Assembly (NCBI GenBank): GCA_009599575.1
Contig: VWND01000013.1
Coordinates: 496,001 to 560,000, forward strand
DNA length: 64,000 bases
Direction: 5' to 3'
From: Blumeriella jaapii
Taxonomy: Eukaryota; Ascomycota; Leotiomycetes; Helotiales; Drepanopezizaceae
The position numbers were made by a program, and so were the translations under genes. Of the stretch, positions 45,158-56,559 are shown one piece after another (the stretch's first letter is position 1; every line of letters begins with the position of its first letter). The notes below the pieces were generated by a model. That model saw nothing but the letters and a program-made list of their open reading frames with translations, made no database searches and was not told the DNA's origin.

Positions 45158-47193
45158 TTACAGCTCATCTCTCACACCTTCACCACGCTTCTTCACCTCC
45201 GCTCTTAAGCCCTCCTCATCGTCCTTCGTTGGATCAGCAGGAGGATAGACCCTCTTCCCCCCGACCCACGTCTCCCTCACCACCACATCCCTCAAGCCCC
45301 TCCCGCTCTCATCCGCCCAAACATCCCTATCGAGCACGACCCAATCGGCCCACTTGCCCACCTCAATCGCCCCAGTCTTGCTCTCTTTCGCCCAGCCATA
45401 AGCTGCGTTCCTCGTGAAGCCCAGCAAGGCTTGCTCCACGGTCAACGCCTGCTCAGCGTGCCAGCCGCCAGGGCCGGAGGGGCTAGTGCCTGTCTTGGGG
45501 TTCAGGCGCGTTACGGCGGCGTACATGCCTTCGAAGGGAGACGGGGGCTCGACAGGAAAATCAGACCCGAGGACTGGACCTGGATACGTGGATGCTGAAG
45601 CGAGAGAAGGGAAGAGGCTAGCCATTCGATACGCGGAATTGGAGAGGCGTCCGGGCCCGAGACGCTCGAGTGCGTAGGCCATGTCCGAGGTTGCGTGAGT
45701 CGGCTCGAGCATCGTGAGCCAGGGCTCAACGATGTGTGAAGAATGACTCACCTGAATACTTGGGATGATTCCCATCTTGGCTATCCGCTTCTGGTCGTCC
45801 GGGTGCTGGCTATGTTCAGTACTGCCAACATGCTACAGCCGACCTCGCTCACAATTATCTGAGCATGTTCAATCCTGAGTCTCTTGGCCTCGTTGCAGCC
45901 CTCGCAGTCAGAGCCAAGCACATTCTCAAAAGCATCCACCGCAGCTCGGTTAGCTCGATCTCCAATGGCGTGGATGTTGACCTGGAAGCCCGCGTCGAAC
46001 CACTACCGCTGTCAGCACCTTGCCCATCCCAGAGTCACAGCAGAAGCCACCTGGTAGACCACACTCGTCAACTCTGTCTCGTTGATCAACATGGTCCCAC
46101 TGGTCTCCTTCTTGTCGGAATACGGCTCTAGGAGGGCCGCCCCCCAAGAGCCCAGTGCTCCATCCGCGAAGAGCTTCACCCCCCCCAGCATCAGGGTACC
46201 ATCCCCAAGACCGTCCTGCGAGGCTGTAAGCAGCTTGAGCCCCTTGGTCTCATCGGGACAAAAAGTGTTCCTCTCGGCACACTCGAGCATGACATTGATC
46301 CTCACGGTCAACTCCCCCTTTTCAGCCAAGCCTTCTAGGATAGCAACATCGTCTGGTCTCACACCGGCATCTCCTACACCCACAATGCCGACTTTGTTCA
46401 GTTCGGCCAGTGCTGTCTTGAACCAGCGCGTCTTCTGCGCGACGTCTGGCTTGGGAGCTAGCGGGTAGATCATGGCATCCATTGCATTATCGCAACACCC
46501 CCGGGCCAGGATCGGTAACGACCACGCCCCCTGGCGGAGCGTCCGGGAGTGGATTGGGCAGCAAATCAAGGACCTTCTGGGATGTGAGGACGCAGTGAAC
46601 ATCCACTCGGTCCAACATGATGAAGAGCCCCTTCAAGTCCGGCTCTTGGCCAAGATCGTCCTATGTGTACATATGTGAAGATCAGCAACGAACGTCTCTG
46701 AAGTCAATAATCTCCGAGGAGCGACTGCAGGATGACGACGTACAGCAGTCGGCATGACGCCTCCAAAGAACTTCTGATCCCATCCCATCCCCCTAATCCA
46801 CTTCCCCTGTGCTCCAAACCCCTTTCCCTTCCGCAACTCCAAGAACGCCCTTATCCTGTCTCTGACCTCCTTCATGCTCTCCGCCCGATACAGCAACACA
46901 CTCTCCAGCATCTCTCCATAGGCGAGAATATGGCCGTGGCTCTCGATCAGGCCGGGGATCACCCAGCCACCCAGCCAGACCTTCTCCTCGTGGTCCGGGA
47001 TGCTCTTCAAGACTTCGGTGAACAGGCCATCCTCGACTCTGAAGCACTGGGCTCGCGGAACCGACGGATCGAGCGTGGTGATGGTGGTCGAGTCCGGGTC
47101 GGAAAGACAGTAGAGAGTTGGCGGTGAGCGCTTGGCTTCAGCCAGCCCGAGACTCGCAGCCAGTGCGAGGCCAGGTGTGAGAAGAAGTCTCAT
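45158..47193 (-). CDS. secreted/ER YtcJ-like amidohydrolase, with one apparent frameshift
   Basis: Five exons: 46744-47193, 46051-46660, 45853-46002, 45752-45805 and 45158-45703, giving about 602 residues once a frame break is allowed. A signal peptide ([20 protein letters not shown]) is followed by the metal-binding [52 protein letters not shown] and [10 protein letters not shown], all typical of YtcJ-type metal-dependent hydrolases. Exon 2 is 610 nt, one base too many: the frame changes at a C5 run at 46498-46502 (G5 on the coding strand), between VVTDPGPG and CDNAMDAM. The C-terminus is VRDEL, an ER-retrieval-like tetrapeptide. The substrate of these fungal proteins is unknown. The frame break may be real decay or a sequence error. 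Confidence 0.8.
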
Positions 47194-48005
47194 GGCGGTG
47201 GTCCTTCGGTACTGTACAGCACCCCGTCTTTCCACGCTGTGCCGGTGGTGGGAGTTGGGAAGTCCTATCTACGGTGCAGAAATGGAGTGCTTATCAGGAA
47301 TCACGTGGTGCTACTGGTGCGACGAGGTGCTCCGAGGACCAGAGATCTATCTTGCGTACTTGGAATGAAAATAAAATAAAATAAAATAAAATATCAAATC
47401 AATAAACACTCGAATTAGAGTCGTGTAGCGAGCGTGTCCTGTGGTGCTGGTCACTGTTGAGAAGATGCCTTCCTTTCGTCCCTCGTGTCGCCTAGATCTC
47501 GCTCGCTTAGGAAGATGGCAAGAGCAAGCTCGAAAACAACATTGGCATCCTCAGTCTGCGGACAACACCGGAGTTCTTCTCTCACCGCCATCTCAAGCAA
47601 TCATCATCGTCGCTCACATACAACCAGCGACTGGGAATCAGATGAGCCGCTTCCCCACACAAGACGACAGACATCTCAAGAGACGATAGAGGGGGCTGGC
47701 GGTGTAAGAAGTACATACATAGCATGCCGCCAGAACGAGCGCTGGAAGGAGAGATGGCCCAAGAAGAGGGGGCGTTTGAGTCCCAGGGCACGATGATCGA
47801 GAGGCAGACACAAGGATCGCGGGGAGTGTGCGAATTTGCGCGTAGCGTTGAATGAAAAACATGGAAGGGCGAACAAGCTCCCTCCAGTGACTACACGTTT
47901 CGAAGGCCGGAACCACGGCCCCGACGGGCGATAGCCCAGCCAAAGCTTCACGGTACATTGCCGTCGAATCGTCTGGCCGCCAGGCGCGAATCGACCGTCA
48001 CTCTG
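47194..48005. other. intergenic region with (AAAAT)n
   Basis: A TACTGTA copy lies about 20 bp upstream of the amidohydrolase ATG (near 47213). An (AAAAT)n repeat lies at 47367-47392. No gene is seen. Confidence 0.5.
47367..47392. repeat. (AAAAT)n microsatellite
   Basis: About five AAAAT units between the amidohydrolase promoter and the AYR1-like 3' end. Confidence 0.85.
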
Positions 48006-49116
48006 TCATCCGAAATCACGGCCATCTCCCACTCGGTCCCCGCGCCCTCTCACCAGCTTCGCCAACCGCCGCAGCCCAAACATTCTCGGCAGCAGCAAAT
48101 CGAAGAGCCAAGTCCCGAGGCAGGTCTGCACAAGCCATATCAAGCCACTCATGTTCCCCCTCCAGTAGGCCTTCTTCTGCGCCCAGCCCTTGAGCGCCTC
48201 CCTCACCACGCCCCTCGCGTAGTCATCGGTCGCCATGGCCCCTTCCTGGCTGTGCTTCACCCGCCTCTGGTACTCGGCATCGATATCGACATACAGGCTG
48301 CCCGGCGGCAGGGCCCTGTCCGTCCGCGCGATGCGGCTCTTCACGCCGCCCGTCACGACGAGCAGCACCCGGAGGCCGAAGGGCGCGACCTCCAGCCGCA
48401 GCGTCTCGCTCCACGAATGCAGCGCGGCTTTGCTCGCGTTGTACACGCTCCCGAAAACGTAGGGCACCACCGCGGCCACGGAGCCGATGTTCAGGATTAG
48501 ACCCCGGGCTGCGATGAGGAGCGGGACGAAAGACTGCGTGAGGGCTACGACGCAAAGAAGTTGGTCTCGAAGCAGGCCCGGGCGTCGTCGAGGTTGACGT
48601 CTAGGGCGGGCACGGTGTAATTGCAGCCGCTGTCTCCCTCAGCTGGGCATCAGCCATCGTCGTACCGCGCTGCGTGAGAAAGGAAGAGGAGGAGGAGGAG
48701 GAGGAGGAGGAGGAGGAGGAAGAACACGAACGCATTGTTAACGAGGATATCCAGCTTCCCTCCTGTCAGCCTCTCGACCTCGGCCCTCGCTTCCCGGATG
48801 CTCTCTGCGCTCGTAACCTGCAGACTCAAGGTCGACATGCCCATGGCCGCCAGATCTGTGATGGCATCTTTCGTGCGGGCTGTCGCAATGACGTGCAGAC
48901 CTAGGCCGTGGCACCAAGACATCAGGCGTCGTGTTCATCCCATTCTATGCAATTGAATGTTCCCACGCACCTTGGGCGTGAAAGTGCCGCGCGAGAGCAT
49001 GTCCGATGCCACCTGGAGAGCACCTGTGTGCGACGCGTCAAAGCTTCGTTCAGCGGGACTTGGGGTAGCACAGCTTACCCCGTGATAAGGACACTCTTGG
49101 TTTTCTCGGCGGGCAT
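48006..49116 (-). CDS. AYR1: AYR1-type 1-acyl-DHAP reductase (SDR), with one apparent frameshift
   Basis: Four exons: 49079-49116, 48971-49023, 48732-48900 and 48006-48629, giving about 294 residues. The SDR Rossmann start SVLITGCSPGGIGHALAR is built across intron 1. LDILVNNAG is completed across intron 3 (102 nt, GTTCGT donor), which contains a long GAG/CTC microsatellite. The catalytic Ser in LNIGSVAAVV and the YNASK Tyr/Lys pair (FGSVYNASKAALHSW) are intact. A hydrophobic C-terminal segment (MSGLIWLVQTCLGTWLFDLL) fits the ER/lipid-droplet enzyme of the acyl-DHAP pathway. Exon 4 lacks one base: the frame changes near 48547-48555, between ETNFFA and VALTQSF, where no intron can fit. Identity is firm; functionality is uncertain. 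Confidence 0.82.
48682..48721. repeat. (GAG)n microsatellite inside an AYR1 intron
   Basis: About 12 GAG units on the plus strand (CTC on the coding strand), lying inside intron 3 of the AYR1-like gene just after its donor. It acts as a very long pyrimidine tract there. Confidence 0.9.
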
Positions 49117-49667
49117 TGCCAGGGTGATTTGTCGACCAGCTTGGGATGGACGCTGTCGAGTTTAAACGAAACAAAACAAAACAAAACAAAACAAACGGGT
49201 TGGCGAAGAGGCAATTGGTGTCGAGCAAGGTGGGTCCATGGTATCGGCTCGCGCGTCGAAGCGAGCTGCGTTGAGAAGTGGGGGCGTACCATCACACACA
49301 AGCATTCGCTTCCACCACAGTTTGTGCACCACACATATTCATGTCTCACATGGTACAGTACTTGCTCCAGTCTACGGTACTGTACTGCTGGCTGGAAGCC
49401 AGGTTCAACGTGACGGGATGGGAGAAACTGTTTATTATCTTTGAAATCACAATCCTCTGATACAGAAGCAACTCTACCACATAATTTCTTGGACCATCGG
49501 AACCCGAACCGGTCTCAATATCGGCCTCCACAAGCACTCTTCTGCATCTCGACACAACAAAAATTGCACAGCAAACAGCACAATGGTATCTCCGGCTGGA
49601 GAAATGATAGCAAGTCTAGCAGCAAATGCGTGTGAATGGAAAAAAGAAAAAAAAAAGATAGGCTAGC
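49117..49667. other. intergenic region with (AAAAC)n
   Basis: An (AAAAC)n repeat lies at 49166-49195. TACAGTA near 49353 and TACTGTA near 49378 are upstream of AYR1. No gene is seen. Confidence 0.5.
49166..49195. repeat. (AAAAC)n microsatellite
   Basis: Five to six AAAAC units about 50 bp upstream of the AYR1-like start codon. Confidence 0.85.
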
Positions 49668-52428
49668 TCACGAGAGCCATCGGCGAGCGACATGGCGTTT
49701 GGGGCCGTAGTTGTAGCCTCCGTACGATGGAGGAGCAGGTGCGTAACCAGTAGCGCTTGGAGTCACGACCGGACCATATGGGTAACCAGAGTAAACAGGA
49801 GGATTTGAAGCCGTCACAGAAGTAGCTAAAGTGGATGAAGCCGGCGAGGTTGTAAAGGCACCTGGAAAGGGAGGTCAGTAAAGTTCAAAAGTTCTGGCCG
49901 GAATCCTTACCATCAGCTGTAGACGAGGCCTCAGAAGAGTTCGTTGTCACGGCGCTGGGCGCCAACGTGGGAGAGGTACTATTGCTCGATGTATAGGCTG
50001 TGGAAGTCGGGTATACGGTCGAAGAAAGTGATCCTGTGCCCGTGACACCTAGGGCTGTTGAAGAGTTTGCCGATACATACGGAGCGCTGATGGTAGCCGA
50101 AGGGGCAATGTAGGTGAATACAGGCGGCGCGGTACCTGTAGGTCCAGTCAAGGACGTCGAGTTGGAGACGGGAAATGGAGCAGATGTGGACGAGCTCGTC
50201 GCAACTCCGATGGCAGAGTTGGTCGCTGAAGGAAAGCTTCCCGTCCCAGTGGGTTGATAGACAGAGGTAGAGTTTGTCGGAAGTCCGTAAGGAGGTGACA
50301 CCGAAGACGTCACGGCCCCGGCGGCGATGCTAGTCTCGGTTGGAGAGCTTCCAGTGCCGGTTGGGCCGTATGACAGCGTTGAATTGGATGGAACTCCGTA
50401 TGGAGCAGACGACGACGTAGTATTGCCAGCTGAGTTAGTCTCAGATGGGACGCTTCCCGTCCCAGTAGGTTGATACACTGAGGTGGAGTTGCCTGGGATG
50501 GCATAAGGAGGGGCTGATGAGGTAGTCACGACGCCGATTGCGGAGCTGTTTCCAGAGGGAAAGCTTCCTGTTCCCGAAGGAAACCCCCCCGATATTGTAG
50601 AGGTCGGCGGGTAGTTGACCGTGGTATTGGTTGTTGGAAACGGAGGGGATTTAGACTCGGTTGAGGACGCAATGCCTCCCGAGACGGAGACACCCGTGGA
50701 GAGTGGCACGGAAGTGTAAGGACCAGTTCCAGTTGGGAAGTGCGAGAATCCCGTTCCAGCTGTTGGGCCGTCGGAACGGGTGATATTTGGGTATGGGTAA
50801 CGGCCCCCTGAAGTTGACGCTGTTGGGATGGATCCGCTAGCAGAGGATGTAAACTGGCCATCGGCCGTGGAAGCATTGGAATACGGGCCAGAGGAACTCG
50901 ACGCGATCTGGTAGCCTGTGCTGAGAGGTGCCGTGTACAATGGTGCTGTAGGGCCAACAACTGTACTCGACGTTCCGTTGGAGTATGGAGCGGTAGTAGG
51001 AACCGAGGACGCACTCACACCCAATGAAGGAGTTGAAGTTGCAACGCCTTCATTCAGACTGCTTGAAACACCACTGGCTGTGGGGTAGGATGTTCCCGTG
51101 GGTCCCGCAGGAATCGACGAGTTGCTGTATCCATACGGCGCTGTCGCAGGGACCGATGAGCTGGTGAGGGAGGTCGCGGTTCCGTCCACCAGTACGCTGG
51201 AAGGCACACTGGAGAAGGCGGTTCCGGTAGGCCCAACGTAGATTGACGTGTTGGTGGTGTAGTATGGGGCAGTGGGAGGGATGTACGAGCTACTAGGACT
51301 CAGTGAGGGTGTCTGGGTCGCAACACCGCCCACGAGAGAAGTGTTTGTGAAGATGCCTGAAGAGCTCGTCGAAATTGGCAAGATTCCAGAGGAGCCACCA
51401 TAGTATGGCGCCGATGTTGAGGAGGTGAGTGAACCCGTCGACGCTACTGTACCCTCATTCAAGGAAGCTGCTGTGGACGTCGAATTCAGGAAGAGGCCAG
51501 AAGAGCTCGACGAGGGCAAGATGCCAGAGGACGCCGTACCCAATGGGGCGGTGGCGATGACGGTGACGCTCTGGGTAAGGCGGGAAGTCAAGCGAGTAGT
51601 AGTGTCATCCTCGGTTGACGTGGATGAGCTCTCTGTCGAGCTGACTGGTGCAGATGATGCTGGAGTCTGGACAGTGCTCGAGACTGACGTGAAAGAGCCT
51701 CCCGCGGTAGACGATGCACTCGCCGACACGGAGGTCGAAGGTGTGGGCACAGAGGTCTTGGAAGACTGCTGCCCGAGGCAAGAGCAAGCGATGAAACAGC
51801 AGATGGGCTACCCTTGCACTGGGACACATAGGGTGGCAAGCCAGCCGTAGCTGTGTTGATGGTCTGGGTATAGGTGGCACAGAACCCGTCAGCCAGGGAG
51901 GAGGATCTGATGACTTGACGCAGGCAATTGTTCCTGTTACACTTCAAAGGCTTGGATGTGGTGGCAGGAGCTGCCAGGACCGATGACGGGGTTGTACCAG
52001 ACCCGAGCGAGGTCGCCGAGGAATCTCCAGTGCTCAAGGTTGGAGGCGGGTACGCGGTGGGAGATGAGCTCGTGCTCGTGAGACCGCCGTCTGCAGTCGA
52101 GGTCTCGGGGACAGGAACTGGCGGATATTTGTAAGCCAGCTGCTTCTCACGGAATCGAATTTCGCTTACCAGTGTACGGAGCCGCAGTCGGCGACGACTT
52201 GACGGTTGGAAGAGGACCACCGTTAGGACCTGACGGCTCCAAGTAGCCACCGCCAGCGGCATAGCCTTGATCGTAGACCTTGTACGCACGCGGGGCGTTC
52301 TTGACGTCCTCGACGTCTTGACGCTTGGCCTGAAGCCAGCCTGGAAGACCACGGGCTTGAGTGCCAGGGGCCAAAGCAAGCAGCACCGACACCGACGCGA
52401 GGCCGAGAGACAGGGAATTGACTCTCAT
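49668..52428 (-). CDS. secreted Ser/Thr-rich repeat protein with a Cys-rich N-terminal domain
   Basis: Exons 52170-52428, 49911-52117 and 49668-49861, giving about 886 residues. A signal peptide (MRVNSLSLGLASVSVLLALA) is followed by a dibasic KR site and a small cysteine domain (KCNRNNCLRQVI, GFCATYTQT, PPYVSQC). About 600 residues of imperfect repeats of roughly 35 residues follow, built on PTGTGS, SSAPYG and NSTSVYQ-like units and rich in Ser, Thr, Pro and Gly with many N-glycosylation sites. The tail is Tyr/Pro/Gly-rich and ends basic (KRHVARRWLS), with no GPI signal. Near 51785-51800 the frame must shift. Either one base is missing, which would give a second cysteine pair ACSC, or an intron with a weak GTGTCC donor is removed. 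Likely a heavily O-mannosylated wall or surface protein. Confidence 0.75.
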
Positions 52429-54348
52429 GTTGGGCTGGGGGAAGACGTTAGTTCTATCGGCCGACAGGCAGGGAGCAGCAAGAACACCCACCAACGATGA
52501 CCGTCACCTTCTCTTGACGACAGAGAAAAACGAGTGTGATGCTTCCAAAGCGGATAACGAGTGGGGGAGGGAAGAATGATGCCAGCTAGTCCGGTAGCGC
52601 AACTCTGTCGATATGCAGCACTTCCTGTCAAGAGCAATGGGCGCGGCGTCGAAGAGCGGGGTGAAGGTGAAGGAGAGAAAGAAACGAACGTGGGTGGTGG
52701 CCAGGCGGGAGATATAGAACGGGTTGGGTGAAGAGAGGACGATGTTGGACCACGAGCGGAGGAGCAGCTCTTATACGGTGATGTGGGAGGCCGTCGCTAG
52801 CTCGCTCGCTTGCTCGGTGGCCCGGCATCGTGCGTCCGGCTGGTGGCGCTGCTCGAAAGGGCAGGCACGTCTGGTCCGCGATCAGCGCAGCGCAGCGCAG
52901 TGCCTGACATGGCTTATCGTGAGCATGTAAGTATATCCTCACTACACAGCAAAGTCAGATCCTTGAGATCCTTGAGACTCACTTGACTCACTTGACTCCC
53001 TTGACTTACTTTACTCCTGTCTTCTAGTTCCTCATCTCCTCATCTCCTCGATCCCTCATCCTTCCACGACTAGAGTGCAGTTGATTGCGCCCCCACATCC
53101 GGCTGCCCGTCTCGCAGAGTACTGTATAACGGACCAGGTACAGTACTGTATGTATGTATGTACTGTCGGAGACAGGCCGTCGTCCTCTCGACCTCCGCGG
53201 TGTGGTTTCAGCAGGATGCGCCATGTTGAGCACCATGTTGACCTCCCGGCCCCGTCTGTACACACATTGCATCCTCCCCAACCGACCGATTGACCGACTG
53301 ACCAGGGCAATAGAACGCTCCGCGGCGGCCGGGGTCATTCACCATTCACCACCCCTTCAATCTCACAGGGTCCATGCTGCCTTTGCACATCCCGGGCTCG
53401 ACGAAGCTCTCCAAGTCAAGTCACACCCGCGTCCGCATCGACAGAGGCGTCCTGCAGCTGGTCCCCCCCGGGCCCGGCAGCCTCCCGTTGTGTCGATCCG
53501 CTTTGGAAGACCCTTTCTCACATTCTGCCTTGGTCGGCAGTCTTCGAGCTGCGTTTGTGCACTCTCCACTGCTAGAACCGGTCGCTGGCACATCGGTCAG
53601 AGCTCGGCCTGACGGGATGATGCCGTCGAGCAAAGGGTGAAAGGGCCTCGTGCTACTACTCTGGAGTAGCCTGGCGGCATAATGTCGACGGCAGACGCAG
53701 GACAAGAGGTGGTACCGAATCCGCCCGTCTGCAAACGCGATGTTGCCCGGGCGCGGGTGCTGGCATCGAGGATCGAGGCCTTCTGTTTGCCATAATCAAG
53801 ACGCGGCTGCGCGATAGGCCAGTTGCCTTCGGATGCAATCTACTTCCATGCTTTTGCGTAGGGATATTTTCCGTCGTGCCAAAGATACGGCAGTCCTGCA
53901 CAACCGTCGATCTCATCTGGCTCGATATCGAGCTCGCCACTGCTGCAAGAATGCTGTCGACGCAAGACTTGCATAATCTGGGTCAGGCACCTTGTTTGCC
54001 TTGGCTGGAGAACGGTACATACAGTACGGTACGGTACGGTATTACGCATGCTGGCTCTCTTGCCGAGCAAATCTCGCGTTAAATGTACTATGCAGATGCA
54101 GGAAAAGAAATGGTCCTTCTACATAATTTTGCGAGACAATTTTTTTTTTCATTTTGATGCAATGTTTCCCTGCATCGCCGCACTACTGCAATCTCCTGCA
54201 GAAGAAAAGGAAAAATAAAACCCCCTCCCTAATCCCGCAGAAAAAATGAGTCGGTTGGGCTGTTCGAAAGGCCTTGACGAAGTCATAGCCAAGCGACCTG
54301 CAGGCAATATCGCGATCGTCACTCAAACTCGGCAGCCGACATCTCGAC
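52429..54348. other. 1.9-kb intergenic region
   Basis: No supported gene. It holds a GCAGC-type repeat near 52885-52900, a CTTGA-based tandem tract at 52960-53015 and TACTGTA at 53119. The palindrome TACAGTACTGTA lies at 53139-53150, followed by a TATG repeat. TACAGTACGGTACGGTACGG lies near 54013. This is probably the long promoter of the Ser/Thr-rich secreted protein. Confidence 0.5.
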
Positions 54349-55642
54349 CTACAACTCTTTCTTGGCATCCTCGCGAGATTGGGGAACCTCCATCTCAGTC
54401 ATATTGGTGTTGTTGGCCTCAATGTCGGCAGCCCAGAGGGCGGCTCCAACTGAGTTGTGGTTCAGTAGGTGACACAAAATTGTGGAGAAACATCGCTTAC
54501 CAGTGTTTGTGAAAGTAAAGAAGATAGACGCAAACGGAACGAGCTCTAACAGGGTAGCAACAGTACCAAACCTACACATCGTTAGCTTGCATTGCGGCTG
54601 ATATGACAGTACTGAAGACTCTAAATGCAAATCGACAGGACGTGCATCGCCAAGCTTCGTCGACGCTTTTGCAGTGGCACCAAGCCACCACAGCACGGAC
54701 ATCCACATTGCCACAGATAAATTGGCTGGCTGAGAGACGGAGATTGAAAAGGAACGACATTTGGGGGAAAATGGACGTACGCCGTGTAGGGAGCCGTGTG
54801 CTTCGCAAGCCAATCCTCTCTCTGCGAGTTTGACCACTTCTTGAGTTGAAAATACTGGGATTGTCAGCCCCCGCAGCTCATCCGGCCGGGTCCTGCACGA
54901 CTTACGCGGGAGTGGACGGAGCTTCCCCGAGAACGACCTTGTAAGAGGACGAAGATGACGGTACCAACGACAGGGATGAAGTTGAGAGGAAGGTACATCA
55001 AGTATCTGATGAACGCCTTGGGTGTAAACTTCTCAAATGGAGACTTGACCAGTTTTCCCAGCTTGGCCATCGGGTCGTTGAAGTTTCCAGACTTGATCTC
55101 GCGGCCCTCCGCCAACACTCCAGTCTGTCTCCTAGCAACCATGACTCCGTCAAACGTGTCCACAAGCGCGTCTTGTAACAAGAACGTCTTCGAGAGAAGG
55201 TTGATAATCGTCGAACTTTCGCTGAGGGTGAGCAGGATGGTGGTAAAAGCAGCTAGCGGTCCGTTGACGAATACGAGGACAGCGAGTTGTGGCAGATATG
55301 TGAAGATGAACATGAACGCGACCACGCCAACCGAGAGAGACATGGTGGGGATCAACTTCGACAAGAGAGGCTGCCAGAGGGATTTGTGAGAGAGGAAGTA
55401 GAAGATTCCCTGCATAGATTAGCAAAGTCATTGAAGCTGCCTATTGGAAGACTCGATTGACCTTGATGGGGTAGAGGTAAGCTCCAGACTTTGCAGCCGA
55501 TTGCGCCAAAGCCTTTGCCTTGTTGAAGTCCTCAGTACTGCGACACCATCAGCTCTGGTTTGTCAATTCGAGCAGGGCAAGCCCGATCAACTCACGCGAC
55601 TTCCTTCGCCTTGGCTCCAGCTTTGTCCAAAGCACCCGACAT
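54349..55642 (-). CDS. RRT8/LDS-type outer spore wall membrane protein
   Basis: Six exons: 55596-55642, 55462-55537, 54906-55409, 54781-54854, 54501-54571 and 54349-54449, giving 290 residues. Introns are 58, 52, 51, 209 and 51 nt, with every junction in phase. The N-terminus is hydrophilic (EDFNKAKALAQSAAKSGAYL). A four- to five-span membrane region follows (VGVVAFMFIFTYLPQLAVLVF; GPLAAFTTILLTLSES; YLMYLPLNFIPVVGTVIFVLL; LLELVPFASIFFTFTNTVG). LPLNFIPVVGTVIFVLLQG and the EI24-like arrangement match the Rrt8/Lds1/Lds2 family, which sits on lipid droplets and helps build the dityrosine layer of yeast spore walls. In filamentous fungi the role is unknown. The tail is acidic. TACAGTA and TACTGTA copies lie 170-280 bp upstream. 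Confidence 0.82.
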
Positions 55643-56559
55643 GTTTGCGATTGTGTTCCTGGTTCTAGTTGTGAGGGCTGTGGGGAGTTGACTTGGGGTT
55701 GAAAGCTGAGGAGGGGATGAGGGATGAGGGATGAAATACAGATGGTGGTTCAGCCACAGTGAACTTGGAAGGAATGACCAGGCCAAGCTTTTCCGAAGGG
55801 AGTGACGGTGACGTACTGTAGTTGCCGCTGTGGCGCGACCTTTCGCTTGATGATGATCTTGTATCATGTGATAGTCACATGATGTTGATTTACCTATCCC
55901 CGTGTGCATATATATACACCTACAGTACTATACCTCTGACCTCCTACCAGTACCGTATCTCTGACCTCTTACCAGTGCCATTACGGACCCGTCAAGTTTC
56001 CTGTGTATTTCTCAGGGAACGACCAGAAGCCCGCCTTGACCGAACCAACAATCATTTGTCTGAACTACTTTAGGCATTGCTGACTTTACAGGCACAAAAG
56101 AGGACGGGAACGTGGTACTGTATCGCATGCTTGGTTGAAGACGTTCGAAATCCTTTAAAGCTTCGCAAAATGGAGTGCGTACTCAATGGTACTCGATGGT
56201 CAGGCTTCACATCGAGGGATTGTTCGACGTCAAGTCGCTTCGTGGTAGGGAAGGGCAAACACAATGTCACCATCTTCTCCTCGAAACTCCCCAGTAGTCA
56301 TCGTCTAGGCTGGCATGTGCCTGAAAAATACATCTTGATATTGAAAACCCAGAAAAGTGCTTGTATCTTGAGCGGGGAAGTCTTCAGCCGAACAACCCCT
56401 CACCCCCACCATAGATAGATAAGACGCCCGAATTACTACATCGTTGGGTTCGGTAGGAAGTTTCTACAAGCTCATCAAACACAGCCCCCCTGCTCTTTAC
56501 TTTCCTGCGTCCCAATACATCACAGTTTTTCTCTCACTTGCTAGATATCACCACTCAGA
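55643..56559. other. divergent intergenic region
   Basis: About 920 bp between the RRT8-like gene and the dehydrogenase. It contains TACTGTA at about 55815, TACAGTA at about 55922, duplicated CCTCTTACCAGTRCC-like units at about 55937-55980 and TACTGTA near 56119. No gene is seen. Confidence 0.5.
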
